In this document: piece by piece, positions 34,092 through 45,717 of the stretch
Layout: each line of letters opens with the position of its first letter
How positions within the stretch are numbered: the stretch's first letter is position 1
From: Gnetum montanum
Taxonomy: Eukaryota; Streptophyta; Gnetopsida; Gnetales; Gnetaceae
Assembly (NCBI GenBank): GCA_015680685.1
Contig: MNCI01030643.1
Coordinates: forward strand, 184,201 to 248,200
DNA length: 64,000 bases
Direction of reading: 5' to 3'
Position numbers and translations under genes: made by a program
Notes under the pieces: model-generated
The model's database searches: none
Seen by the model: only the letters and a program-made list of their open reading frames with translations
Told to the model about the DNA's origin: nothing

Positions 34092-34898
34092 TTTTCTAGT
34101 ATGAAAAAGGTATAAGAGGTGAGATTCATATGTGAAATAGTTAAATACTATAGGTTTTCACACTAAATGATAGCATAACATAGTGAATAGCGTATCATAG
34201 TCAATAACGTAACATAGTAGATAGTGTAACATAGTCGAAGTGCTACACTGGCAGGGTCGCTACGCTATATAGAATGCAAGAAATGTAGCGTAGTGGATAG
34301 GCAGCATAGTATAGTAGGTAGTTTAAAAACCGCTACACTAACAGGGCCGCTATGCTATATGGAACGCAGGCAGTGTAACACAGTGGACAGGTAGTGTAAC
34401 ATAGTAGATAGTTAGCGTAACAGAGTAGACAAGTGGCATAATAGAGTAGATAGTTAAAGAACCACTACATTGGTAGAGTTACTACGATACACAAAATGCA
34501 TGTAGCGTAACACAATAGATAGGAAACATGACTCAGTAGATGGTCTAGCATAACACAGTAGATAGTCAGCGTAACATAGTAAACTGTTCAAAAATTACTA
34601 CACTATCAAGGTCACTACACTACATAGAAAACTGGTAGTGTGACACAATAGAACATTTTGAACTTGCTACACTAACAAGGACACTATGCTACACAGGAAA
34701 CAAGTAGCGTAACACAGTAGACTATTTTGGGCTTTTGACCTGTAGGGTTCTGGAGGAACCATTGTAGCAACCAATCTACACCACCTAGTGTGTAGACAAC
34801 CATAGAGATGTCATGTCTATGCTAGCATGTTCCTGGTGATGGGGTACAAATAGCATGCAGGATTACTCGTGGCACATAGGAAGGAAACTGAGGTTTAG
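34092..34898. repeat. Leader of element C with GTAGCGTAACACAGTAGA-type repeats
   Basis: Between 34,150 and 34,730 the phrases (G/T)AGCGTAACA(C/T)AGTAGA and GCTACACT(A/G)(G/A)CA.GG recur about every 40-120 bp. They resemble the palindromic words in the LTRs of B and C. No coding sequence was found. Confidence 0.65.
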
Positions 34899-34916
34899 GC
34901 CTTCCTTCTAGCGCCA
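34899..34916 (-). promoter_or_regulatory. Primer-binding site of element C
   Basis: The minus strand reads TGGCGCTAGAAGGAAGGC, matching the element B site at all but two positions. Confidence 0.62.
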
Positions 34917-37118
34917 AAAATTATTACATCTAAAAACATCAGTGGCTAGAACATCGAGAGGTTAATAGGCATATAGCCTAATGCCAGATTCATGCAAGGG
35001 TAGTGCTGGAGAAAAAAATGGGGTGCCTTGAATAGTCTAGTCAATCAAATAGGGACTTACATGATCTACAATAACCGTATGAAAATAATAGTTTTAAAAC
35101 ATAACATGCTGAGGTTGAAATGGAAGAAAAACAAGAGTTGCACGATAATAGAAATGCATCAAAGTATGTAATTATGAAAATAAGCCTAAATAAGTACATA
35201 GAGAAGCAACATACATCTAATAGCAAAAATGGAATGAGATTTCATGTGAGAGAATGCACCACCCCAAAATCGAGAGATCTTATCTTTGTTTAGCTGATGA
35301 ATGCATACAACTAGTATGCAGTACTGGACAGGCACAGTTGACAGTGAAATCATATGGTCATAGCTCCCAGACTACTGCTAATGGGGTGCTAACAGGAAGT
35401 GAAGAGCTAATTCTCACTAGGCTGAGAGCCACTACGCTAGGTTAAGGAGAGATCTAGGAAGTGCTAATGCTGGGATTTGTTGTTTGTCACTCTATTCGCC
35501 AATCTCTACTACCAAAAGCCAACTTCTAGGAAGCCCACCTTTTCTTTTTAGAAGCCAACCCTTTGAACATTATTCTCTAGGATATTTATAGAGCCAAGAG
35601 TGGGAGAAAGACACGGTTTGGATGCCACATGTCCTATGTCCCACATGGCATGAATCATGGATGTGCTACGCTGACACGCAGTGCTATGTTGGAGTGTTAG
35701 GCCAAAGTGCTACATCGAATGGAATTGCTAGAAGTGAAACCTGTTGAGCCATGACCATACTATTCAAACTTCATGTGTCAGAATCCAAGGGACTATCATA
35801 TTTTTACAAAAAATGCTAATGACAAGTGTAAAATGAAGCTTATGCTTCAAGACTACATCTTCCCTTCTCTTACAAGTAGGATCAAGCATAGAGACAATTT
35901 TGGGGCTCGACAAGGGATGTAACAAGCAAAGTAAACTACTGATCTCAGCCACCAAGGAGATGCTGGGGTAGAAATGATCATTTACAATGAGTCCTAAAGC
36001 TTTTGGAGATGTCTAGCGGTCTCCTTTCAAGTGTTATGCTACTTATGCTACTCAATGTAGCAATGTAGCATGAATATCCACATGCTACGCTATTCTATGT
36101 TGCATAGTGTAGCACAGCGTAGTAGCCAGTTTTGAGACAAATCTTGCTTGAAAATTGAAAATACCCCTCTGAGTCCTAACAAATCAGGCTATCTCAGCAA
36201 CTAGCCATTATACTTTTCATGTTGAAGGAGCCTGAGACTTCCTGGTTTCATCCCTAGAATACTTTTAGCCTCAATGTTTTGGCTATGCTGTGTAGTGTAG
36301 CACAACGTAGCAGCCAGTGTGACATGAATTCTAGCTTAATCTACAATGCTTTTTCAAGAGACTTTGATCGGGACCTGGGGGTGAAGTGGGATAGGCAGTC
36401 TTGGAGGTCGAAGCATGACCAAGTGCAATTCTTTTGCTAGAACAACTTGATGGTGGCAGTAGGACAAACATTTTTCATGGTCGAAGTATGGGCAATTTTG
36501 TTTTCCATGACAAGAGAATCTGACATGAGAATTTTGTCATGCTAGGACCCTGCTATGCTATGTAGCATAGCACTCAGACCAAGGTAATTTTTGATGAAGT
36601 TTACCCTATTTTCCTCTGCATCACACTAATCACACTTCAAGGATGAAGTAGGGCAGGTATCCTGGAGGACCAAATCATTGCCAACTACATCTTTGGTGCC
36701 TGATTAGTCTCCACATGGCCTACTACACTGTGCAACATAGCGTAGTAGGTCTTGTAGTTAGAAAACTTGTTGAACTATTTAGTCTATCCTAGACACCTTT
36801 GATAACTCCTAGCCTAGCACTTGGGTGGATCATCAACTGGGGCATTTGTCAAGCTAGACAAGCTAGAGAGTGTAGCAAGCTTGATGCCCTGGGAGATAGA
36901 AAATTTTCTGAAATGCATGGTCCACTTTCAGTGCTTCATTCATGCAAACTAGCCTCATGACTAGGTGCTATGTTGATTGTGCTATAGAGGGTGGTAGGTA
37001 GGCCTGGAAGTAGCCTCATAGACATTAGGACCTCTAACGTGTCATGTTATTTGCATGGTCTAGTGTGGCACCATGCTTGCAGAGATCTTTGCCCAAATTT
37101 TAGGACTATGTTGAATCA
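34917..37118 (-). repeat. 5' LTR of element C
   Basis: The LTR is about 2.2 kb. The minus strand starts TGATTCAACATAGTCC, aligning with TGAGACACCC of the B LTR. The TATA box is at 35,583-35,590. U3 contains several GCTATGC...GCATAGC inverted repeats (near 36,085, 36,285, 36,545 and 36,730). Both end points are inferred from homology and could shift by a few bases. Confidence 0.72.
35583..35590 (-). promoter_or_regulatory. TATA box of element C 5' LTR
   Basis: The minus strand reads CTATAAATATC, at the position equivalent to the A and B LTR TATA boxes. Confidence 0.6.
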
Positions 37119-38400
37119 TAAGAGTCCCAAAATTGATGGTGTTTCATTGGGTGCTTATAGAATTAGAGTTTCTACAAGTTTCTCCTTTAGTTCCTAGAAT
37201 GCTTTTTCACATTCCCTAGTCTAGATAAATGGAGAATCTTTCTTTGTCAGCTCAACCAATGATTTTGTGATCTTAGAGAAATTTTGTATGAATTGTCGGT
37301 AGTAGCTAATATGTCCAAGGAAGGACTAAACATCTTTAATAGTTTTTGGCTAGCAAGTAATTCCTTGGATGGCCCTAATTTGTTCAAGGTCAACCTCAAT
37401 TCTTAGTTGTAATATTCTATGCCCCAACACAATGCCTTCCTAGATCATTAGATGACTTTTTGCCAATTGAGCCATAAGTTGGTTTCAACACATCATTTTA
37501 GTACTTTCTCAAGGTGGTCTAGGGCTTTCTCAAATGTAGCTCCATAAGTGGAGAAGTCATCCATGAAGACTTCCACACCACTCCCAATTTTCTATTGAAA
37601 AATTCCTAGAAGCAAGTGTTGGAATGTAGTAGGGTCATTGCATAGACCAAACAGCATCTTGTGATATGCAAAAGTCCCTCAGGGACTTGTGAATGTTATT
37701 TTGGCTTGGTCCTCTAGTGTGATTTGGATCTGGTTATTGCCACTATAACCATCCAAAAAACTATAGTAGTAATGCCCAAATATTATATCTACCTAATCAA
37801 CAAATGATAATGAAAAATGGTTCTTAAATGTTTCCATATTTAGCAACCAAAAATTTATGTAGAGCCACCACTTGCCACCTTTCTTGGTCACAATAATGAG
37901 TGGACTAACTCACTTGATATCTATAATGGGATAGATAAACCCTACCTTGAGGAGTTGTTCAATTTCCTTCTTGATGATCTACTTTAGTTTGGGGTTTAAT
38001 AGCCTTTGTAGTTTCCTCTTTGGCTTCATCATTGGATCAATGTAGATGCAATGTTGGCATATCCTAAGATCAATCCCTATGAATTCAAGATATGACCAAG
38101 TAAAATTTTTTGACCATTTTTTCAACTACATTCAATAGCATCTTTTTCTATTCTGGAGCAATATTGGCATCAATTATGACCAGCTTCCCATTTTTTAAGA
38201 ACATATATTCCATTCGAGCTGATAGAGTTTTTAATTCAAGGGGCTCTTGCTTGAAATTTTTAGGAATTTCCAACTCTTCCCAATACGTATCATCATTTGC
38301 ATCATTAGAGAGTTGGTGATGAACTTGCTCTAGTTCATCCATGCCTACGACATATTTGCATATTAGGCTCTTAGTCAATTCCATGCAAAGTATGCTATCT
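37119..38400 (-). pseudogene. Reverse transcriptase of E1
   Basis: The palm motif VEVFMDDFSTYGATFEKAL (near 37,565) keeps both catalytic aspartates (FMDD is the Athila form of YxDD). Upstream are the finger region near 37,900 and the pre-RT linker at 38,384-38,148 (MEYMFLKNGKLVIIDANIAPE). Stop codons interrupt it repeatedly. It stops at 37,119, in the segment corresponding to the RT/RNase H connection of E2. Confidence 0.8.
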
Positions 38401-38559
38401 TGGAATTAATAGTCAGCCATTGGGTACCCTCTTGTTTTATGGCTGCTCCAAACAAGCACCTTTGAATTTTTACTTCTGGTGCACACTACTTGCATGCAAA
38501 AATGGATGCTTGTTTCACTGCCCAAAGTTTCTACACATAATTGCATCCTATATCATTGT

Positions 38560-39190
38560 ATGCAATGCATGAAACTCACTTCTTCTCAATCTTCCCAAAT
38601 GCATTTTCTTTAGATATTTCCAAAGGAAATATCTTTCATTTCCATTTTTGCATCAATGGTGCTTAGCCATGCCCTTCCCATGATGATTAGGAATTCCCCT
38701 TTGCAATTCTCCAACTTGATCACTAGGAAATCAGAAAGATAAGACCACCCACAAATAGTGATTGCAATGTCTTCTACTAGTCCCAATGGAACAATGATGG
38801 ACTAGTCTACCAGTTCTAATCTAATGTTGCTCTTCTTTAGAGGAGGCAGGTTCCATGCAATGTACATCTCATGAAAAATTAGAGTAACAATAGAACTTGA
38901 ATCAAGAAGAGATTTGCATGGTTCATTCCTAGAAATTTGCAAGTAAATAAGAGGACTTCTAGGATTTGCTAATTTCCTAGGAAGGTTTCCAGTGTGAATC
39001 CAATCAGATATGATATAAGTAACCATCACAAGATGGATCCTAGGCAATCTTTGGTTTGAAGGGGACTCAAAGGAAGTTGATACAGAGGAAGACAGAGGAA
39101 CAAGGTTGTCAACCATAGGTGTATTTGAGGGCTTAGGTAGACTATGGGGTTGAGAAAAAGATCTTTTCTTTGATTGAGTCTTCAACCCAC
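38560..39190 (-). pseudogene. Protease of E1
   Basis: The catalytic region reads PCKSLLDSSSIVTLIFHEMY (DSS in place of D-S/T-G) near 38,890, and the closing motif IIMGRAWLSTIDAK is near 38,670. The same pair of motifs is in E2. The frame is broken between them. Confidence 0.75.
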
Positions 39191-41563
39191 TTAATTGATG
39201 AATTGGTTGTAGATTAATAGCCTTAGTATTGTTGCATTATTGCAGTTGAGCTAGTAGTTCATCCTACATAGGTGGAGTAGGTGGTAGTTGTCTGGAGGAA
39301 GGAGGAAGATGTGTAGGAATAGGAGAAGGATAAGGGTAAGAGGTGGTATCCCTTCTTACATGTGGAGAATGGGTTTGATAATAATTAGAAGGGTGATAGT
39401 GAGATTGGAAAGTAGAAACATGATTGGAAGAGTATGTGGAGACAATGGTTGCTAAATGTAGTACCCATATGGATTAGGTTGTCTATAAGGGTATTGCTAC
39501 CTTCGTGGTGCCAGTGCCCATGATTGTGGTTGTTACCACTATTGATATTGCTCATATGGTTGTGGTGGAATTCCACTTGGATAATATTGTTGTTGCTAGT
39601 AGAATTGTCTAAAATTACCTTGAGGATAAGGTAATATTCTGGGTGTTTTCCTTTGTGCAAGTCATGAATACAAAGCGTACACCTCAAACTCCTATAAGTG
39701 TGACATGAAGGGGCAACATCTCTTAGGATATTCATACTAGCAAACATCACACCCACCATCATTATCTGATTTGGTTCTTGCAACTTCTTTTATTTTATCA
39801 ATCTTGCCCTTACCTCTTTGATAGGTATGTTCAGCTTCCTTCCATCTTCTATGCTCATGATCACTACCTTGTTCTTAGGACTCTTTAGCAATTTTTAAGA
39901 TAGCTTGAAATCTACTATCCATGGAGTCCCATAACTAATCAACCTTGGTTGTGATTTTAAATTAAAATTTTTGAAATGACAAGGTTTTTCTATTTACTAC
40001 CTCATCAAGTGATGATTCTTCCTCATTGTCACAAAATCAAACCTTCCTCTTACAAGTGGAAGAATCGTGATAGTACTCTTTTGCACTTTCTCTTTTTCTT
40101 AATTCACCTTCTTCTTTAACTACTTGCTCAATCAATCTTTGGATCTTACATGTGCTTAATTATGCTAGCCATCCTTAGGCATAGACACCAAGGGTTCTCC
40201 TCATTTCAAATCGAAGCTCATCTACAATGTGGTGAAGTTGGTCCAGTTAAGAATAACCATGGCCAAAAAATCTATGCATTAAGGAATAGTATTGGTTAAT
40301 GGTGGCATTCAAAGGTTCATGTGTTCCTTGTTTCCATCCTTGGATCTGCCTTCTCAAGTTCAACACTCTAGAGTACATTTGATATTTATCATTAAACAAT
40401 TCAAGCATTGTACTCTATCATCTAATAGATTTTGGTTCTAAGGACTAGTACCAGTTCTCTACTTCTTTAATCAGTGTCCTTTGAAACAACTTAAGCTTTT
40501 TCCACTCATTCTCTATATTTTGTAAGGCACATGCATCTTGAAAAGCTTGGAGATGGTTCTATGGATCCAAGTTATATCCCCCTTTGAATCGAGGGATATC
40601 GTTCATATTTAGCCTTTTGATCCAACTATCCTTTACATGCCTTGTTGGAATTTGTATTGCCTTTGCAATATTGAGCATACTTTAGGTAGCAAGAAAAGGC
40701 TTATCGAGGCCATGGCTATAGTGCCTACAATGCCCTCTACTACCCCTTCATCCATGGCAATGTGCCTCTCTCGAATGTCCATGCCCTTGGTCTTGCCTTG
40801 CCTGAGGATCACTTCGATCATTTCCATCCTATCAATCATTTTGATTGAACCCATCATAGTCTTGCCCCCTGTGGTTGCAGTCAAGTCCAAAAGAAAAAGA
40901 TTTTGATGAAGGTGAAGATGAAGGATGACTAGCATCATCATGGTGCCTGCTACCACCTCTTCGGTGATCATGGCCACAATCACAATCTTGTTTCTTATAT
41001 GCATCCCTACCTTAACTTACCTCTTTGGGTCCTTCTTTTTCATTGGATCCATTCTTTCCAAAACTAGGATTGCAAATTATGGACCATAGGTTCTAGTTTT
41101 AACCTCTTTCACCAAGGTCAAAGAGAAAAACTTCACTAAATGGAAAATCCCTAGAAAAGGGCTCACCATCATCTTCTTGGTACAACAAGAATGAGGAATC
41201 ATTAAATCCTTTTCCCTTCATATATTCATGATGTTGTTCTAGCTATCAATCCTATAAATGTTGTGCCTTAGTGGGATGATAATCCCTAGCATCAATATCT
41301 TACATAATATACTCAACACAAAGTTCCTAGAGATCCCATCATGCAAGCATTTGTTGGAGCATTGCAAGAATGGATTGATCGGGCAGCAACATGATATTGC
41401 CCTCCATGTCATGCCATCGTAGCTATTCACCTTGGTGTAGGATAAAAGTAAAATTAGATACATATTGATCAAGATGAGCATATACCACTCAGTATTGTTG
41501 AGGCATCGGCTAATGTACTTTATCAAACTTGGGTGGAGAATCCCTATTGTGATAAGAAGACAT
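39191..41563 (-). pseudogene. gag of E1
   Basis: Gag starts at 41,563 (MSSYHNRDSPPKF), and VVYAHLDQYVSNFTFILH follows as in E2. A basic, Arg/Met-rich shifted frame occupies 41,004-40,633, the capsid region runs to about 40,000, and a decayed CCHC-like YPKRCCP is near 39,720. A Pro/Ser/Tyr-rich tail runs to 39,191. It is heavily broken by stops. Confidence 0.75.
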
Positions 41564-41703
41564 TTTATATTAGAAAATCAAAATGCAATGTGCTTCTAAA
41601 TATTTTTGTAGTTATTGAAAGCGTGATATGACTCTAAGGTTCAGTCCAACGATTTTGAAGAACTGTTACTAAATCCTAGATAACGCATGTAATAACTAAA
41701 TGG

Positions 41704-41721
41704 TCCTTGACAACGATGCTG
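41704..41721 (-). promoter_or_regulatory. Decayed primer-binding site of E1
   Basis: The minus strand reads CAGCATCGTTGTCAAGGA, one base from the LTR end. It differs from the Athila-type consensus TGGCGCCGTTGCCGGGGA mainly by C-to-T and G-to-A changes, as expected for decay of methylated sites. Confidence 0.6.
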
Positions 41722-41722
41722 A

Positions 41723-42600
41723 TGATGAGTGGTAAGGATCCCTATGCCCAACCATATGAATCACTAATGCATTTACACGTGATCTGATCAAATTTCATGG
41801 ACTTATGGTTTTTCAGTGCACTGGTTCTTCTAAGAAGTGAAATGGGCATTGAGAATGTTCATTGTCTTCCCAACTACACTTGTGAAGCTCAAGGATATGG
41901 TTTAAGTGTAATTGAGGTACATGATTTTTATCATTCTATGTTTTATAAATTTAATCATCTACAATAAGAATGAAAGGTAGATTAATTTAAAATCTAATTT
42001 ATTTACTGCTTAGCTAGCCTAACACAAGTACCCATCACACTTTCTTGGACACATCCTAAACACATATAGTCCTCCTAGGTTACCAAATGTTAAGTGTTTC
42101 TAGGTTACTAAGCATTATACGTATGCTCGAAGTAGTTGTGCTTGTGTTCATTAATAACTAGAAATTAATTACTTAATTTAAATGCATTAAAGTAAAGTGC
42201 ATGAAAATAAAGTACATTAAAGAAAACATTAATCTATTCTTAGTGTTGCAAGGATTATCAAAAGGATTCATTTTTATTCCCATCACACTATTATGCTTAG
42301 GTACATTAGTGCTTGAACAAAGATCCATACACACTTAGACATCTGTTTCAGGCACTCAAAAATATTCTAACTTTGAAGAAAACAAAATACAAAAGTTTTT
42401 CTACTCTATGCAAGAACTATGAAAAAATCAACTAAAAACTTATGAAAACTATTAGCCCAAGAACTATATTTATAGGCCAACATATACCCCATGATATCAA
42501 ATATTCAACATTGCATCTTGGGCTCCGACATTAGGTATTCGATGTTGAGGCTCCAATATCAGGTACCTGATATCAAAGCTAGTCAAGACATGATTCATCA
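41723..42600 (-). repeat. 5' LTR of E1
   Basis: The LTR is 878 bp with TG...CA ends and TATAAATA at 42,467-42,474. U3 is only about 125 bp and contains GATATC words. It is similar to the E2 LTRs. Confidence 0.83.
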
Positions 42601-43550
42601 CTTCCAAATATTTTGTAAGGGACTTGTTTCTTCTTTTGTTCACTTAAGGACAAATTTTCATTTAGTCATGGGGGTATGATCAAGTGTATTTTGTTTGGCT
42701 CCAATATCGAAGCCTTGATATCGAATACCTGATATTGGAAATTAAGAAGTGATGTCAAATATCTAATATCGTGGGATGTGTGTTAGCCTATAAATATAGT
42801 ACTTAGATGCACAATTTGGAGTAATCTTTTGTCATAGTGTAGCAAATATCTTGCAGTTTTTCTTTCCTAGAGTTAGAATATTTTTCCAAGTGTTCGTAGC
42901 AAGAGTCATTGAGTATATGGATCTTTATTCAAGCATTGTTGTACCTAAGCATGGCAATGTGTGCGACAATAAAAATGAGCTTTCTGATAAACCTTGCAAA
43001 ACTTTGGCTAGATTAAATATTTTCTTCATGCATTTAATGTTTCATGAAATTTTATTTAATTTTTTAAGTAATTAAGCTAAATTAAGCTAGATCAAATAGT
43101 AATTAGTTAAGCACATAAGTATGACTACTTTGAGCATTCGCATGACACTTGGTAATCCTAGTAACACTTAACATTTGGTAACCTAGTAGCATTATACATG
43201 TTCAAGATGTGTATGAAAAGTGGGATCAGATGCTTATGTTAGGATTAGTTAGACATTGGTTAGTTAATTAGATTAAATTAGCAATTAAATTACTTCATTC
43301 CTTTCATCCTTTATTTTAAGCACTCAAAACATAAAACATTAAAATAATAAAATCATACGCCCTAATTACACTTAACCATACCTTTGCATATCACAAGTGT
43401 AATTAGAAAGACAACAAATGACTATTAGGGAACATTCACTTCCTAGAGGCTAGTGTATCAAAATACAAAAGGTCCACAGAATTCAACCAAATCACACATG
43501 AATGCGTAGTGATTCATATGGTTGAGCATAGGGGTATTCATCGCTCATTA
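42601..43550 (+). mobile_element. 3' end of plus-strand element F: internal end, polypurine tract and LTR
   Basis: Bases 42,601-42,676 are the reverse complement type of the E2 3' internal end (TTTTGTAAGG, then CATTTAGTCATGGGGGTA). An 874-bp LTR follows at 42,677-43,550, starting TGATCAAG, with TATAAATA at 42,789-42,796. The last dinucleotide is TA, not CA. Its internal sequence is cut by E1 at 42,600, so F is the outermost element of the nest and the only one in plus orientation. Confidence 0.8.
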
Positions 43551-44200
43551 ATCATGTTATTTAGAATTTTAAAGTGCTATATAGTTTGTTATTACTGGAT
43601 GGAATTTAGCAATTTACATGCATTCCCTTGGCTACTGGGCATCAAGGCTCTGCACAATGATATTACAACTCCATGGAATTTCCTAATTTACATAGCTTCA
43701 TCTTGGTGGATGAGAATTTAGGTTCTATGCAATGATTCTATACCTCTAAGTAGTCATATTAGTCTAGCATATGATTATATTACAAGACATTATTATAATC
43801 ATGATTTATTTTGAAAGATTTTTTTTTAGTAAATGGACATTATGACTAATAACACAACCCTAAATTATCCCCATTAAACAAGAGTGTCCTACCACAAGGC
43901 TACTCTATTGTTGCCACATCTATAAGTGAAGACATTTTACTATGCTCTTTCAACCTCTATTTGGGCTTCTTTCATGAGTTACCATTTTTAAATTCCAATA
44001 ATTAATTTAAAATTCTATATATTAAAAAGTGGAACCATCACATAAAAATAAATATTTATAAAATAAAAATTTCCAATTTAATTTAACCTAGAAACATCAT
44101 ATATGCACATAACCAACTAACCAATAAAATATTGAAGAATTTAAATGGCCCCTTTTTAGTAATTACACCAAAGCATGAAACTATATGTAGCATTATAATG

Positions 44201-44330
44201 ATGAGGTGTTAGTTTAGTGGTAAGACTCTTGGTTAGATAAATTCAACTTATAGGTTCAAGGATAAAATTTGCAAGTTGCATTGATCTTCAAAGACCTTTT
44301 TTATCCTTCAATAAAGGGTAATTTAAAAAA
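44201..44330 (+). repeat. tRNA-derived SINE-like unit 1
   Basis: An A-box-like TTAGTTTAGTGG (to 44,220) and a B-box-like GGTTCAAGGAT (44,253-44,263) lie about 33 bases apart, the RNA polymerase III internal promoter layout. There is no cloverleaf, so it is not a functional tRNA. Confidence 0.45.
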
Positions 44331-44890
44331 TATCTTATAAATAAAAATCTTAATACAAAAAGTACCCTTCATCTAAGAAGAGTGTTCTAAGTATACCTTA
44401 CCTAATAAGGGATAATTCATTTGCTAAAAAAAGATAAAATGTAAAATATAGGAATTGTTAAAATAAATTAAAATTAATTTTTATGTGCACTATTCAATTC
44501 ATATATCTTAAAATTAAAATTCTCCATAAAATAGTGGGCATCATGGAGAGGATGAAATTTCAAAGATTTACTTTACATTAATGCTACATATCTTGAAAAA
44601 GTAATTAATTATTTTTAATTAATTACATATTATTTAAAATAAATGCCTTAAATAAGGAGAAAAATATTTGCATATCATATTGGTTAGGCATGTCAAAAAT
44701 CACCCTTCAAATGAAAAATGTAATATGCCCTTCAAATTTGACCCTTAGCTACAACATGGAAAAGATATATTTTCATGTTTTATGGTACATGGTTGTTGGT
44801 AGGTTGGTATTATTTAAAAAGTATACTGGAGCATGAAACTCTATACATTAAAATGGTATTATTGTACGTCAAAAAAAGTTTGTGATAACA

Positions 44891-45010
44891 ATGAGATGTT
44901 AGCCTAGTGGTACAAGTCTTGGCTTGATAGCCCTAAGTCATAGGTTCGATTCTACTTGGTAGCATTGAGTTATAAACTTCTATAAATCTTGAGGTATGCC
45001 TATGTTTCAC
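44891..45010 (+). repeat. tRNA-derived SINE-like unit 2
   Basis: An A-box TAGCCTAGTGG (44,900-44,910) and a B-box GGTTCGATTCT (44,943-44,953), the best-preserved pair. A TTGGTAGCATTGAGTTATA tail is shared with the neighbouring units. Confidence 0.55.
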
Positions 45011-45169
45011 TTATTTCAAGTTCCAACAACCTTAGTGGTAAGATTCAAGGCATACTAACCTAGGTTACAAGTTTGATTACATTGGGTAGCACTATGATAT
45101 AAATTTTTAAAAAATCCATAAAAGGAGTTTTAAATTTAATTAAATAGATCCAAATGATCTTCATAAACA

Positions 45170-45275
45170 ATGAAACATTATTCTATAGGTAAGACTCTTG
45201 ATTTGACAAATCCAAGTCATGGGTTCAATTCTAATGGGCAATACCAAGTTATATATCTTGGGGTATATCTATGTT
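45170..45275 (+). repeat. tRNA-derived SINE-like unit 3
   Basis: The unit has a decayed A-box (TATAGGTAAGACTC) and a B-box GGGTTCAATTCT (45,221-45,232), with a tail like unit 2. A fourth, weaker copy lies at 45,027-45,120. Confidence 0.45.
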
Positions 45276-45712
45276 ACAATTATTTTGGGGTTCCACCACC
45301 ACACCCTTTAGTGAAAGGATCATAGTAAACACATAAAAAACAACTACTAATTGGGAAATAATCCTTTTTCATGCTTTCTCTTTTAAGGCTACCTTTAATC
45401 TAGTTAGTAAAATGTTTACTTGCTTAATGCTACATTCAATCTAACTAGTAAAAGAAGCATCTTGATATAGACATAGTGACTTGTTGAAATGCTAGATATC
45501 TTTTTGAGTTGGTCACCATCACTTATATTTTATATTCTTATTTTAATATGAAGAATATTTTATATTATTATTTTTCAAATTTGGTAGATGCTAGGGCATT
45601 TCAGATGCAATGTGTTATTGTGAAACATTGACAAAGGCTTGCTAAGGCATTCTCCAACGTCCAACATTGTCACCTTGATATTATGAAAAGTGGGCATGGG
45701 TTCCACATTATG

Positions 45713-45717
45713 GATAG
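45713..45717. repeat. Left target-site duplication of E2 (GATAG)
   Basis: GATAG lies directly outside the 3' LTR of E2 and is repeated at 55,683-55,687. Confidence 0.87.

Larger units (their letters stand above)
31131..37118 (-). mobile_element. Tat-like Ty3/gypsy element C, upstream part
   Basis: This is the LTR, PBS, leader, gag and the first bases of protease of a third relative, cut by element B at 31,131. Its right border at 37,118 abuts the RT region of element E1, whose homology to E2 stops there. The other half of C lies outside the window. The predicted target duplication is TAAGA (37,119-37,123). Confidence 0.78.
37119..42600 (-). mobile_element. Athila-like Ty3/gypsy element E1, upstream part
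   Basis: The 5' LTR, degenerate PBS, gag, protease and RT are present. The element is cut by element C at 37,119. Every domain aligns with E2 (45,718-55,682). RNase H, integrase and the 3' LTR are outside the window. The right border abuts the 3' end of the plus-strand element F. Confidence 0.8.
43551..45712. other. AT-rich intergenic stretch with SINE-like repeats
   Basis: No coding sequence was found. A segment at 43,870-44,040 (CTACCACAAGGCTACTC, then TTTTACTATGCTCTTTCAA) recurs, diverged, at 59,310-59,560. Several tRNA-derived units are listed separately. The last 130 bases resemble the other flank of E2. Confidence 0.55.

Noticed and set aside
44891-45010. A functional tRNA gene
   Set aside because: A and B boxes are present, but no acceptor stem or anticodon arm can be folded by eye and related copies lie alongside, so it is SINE-like.
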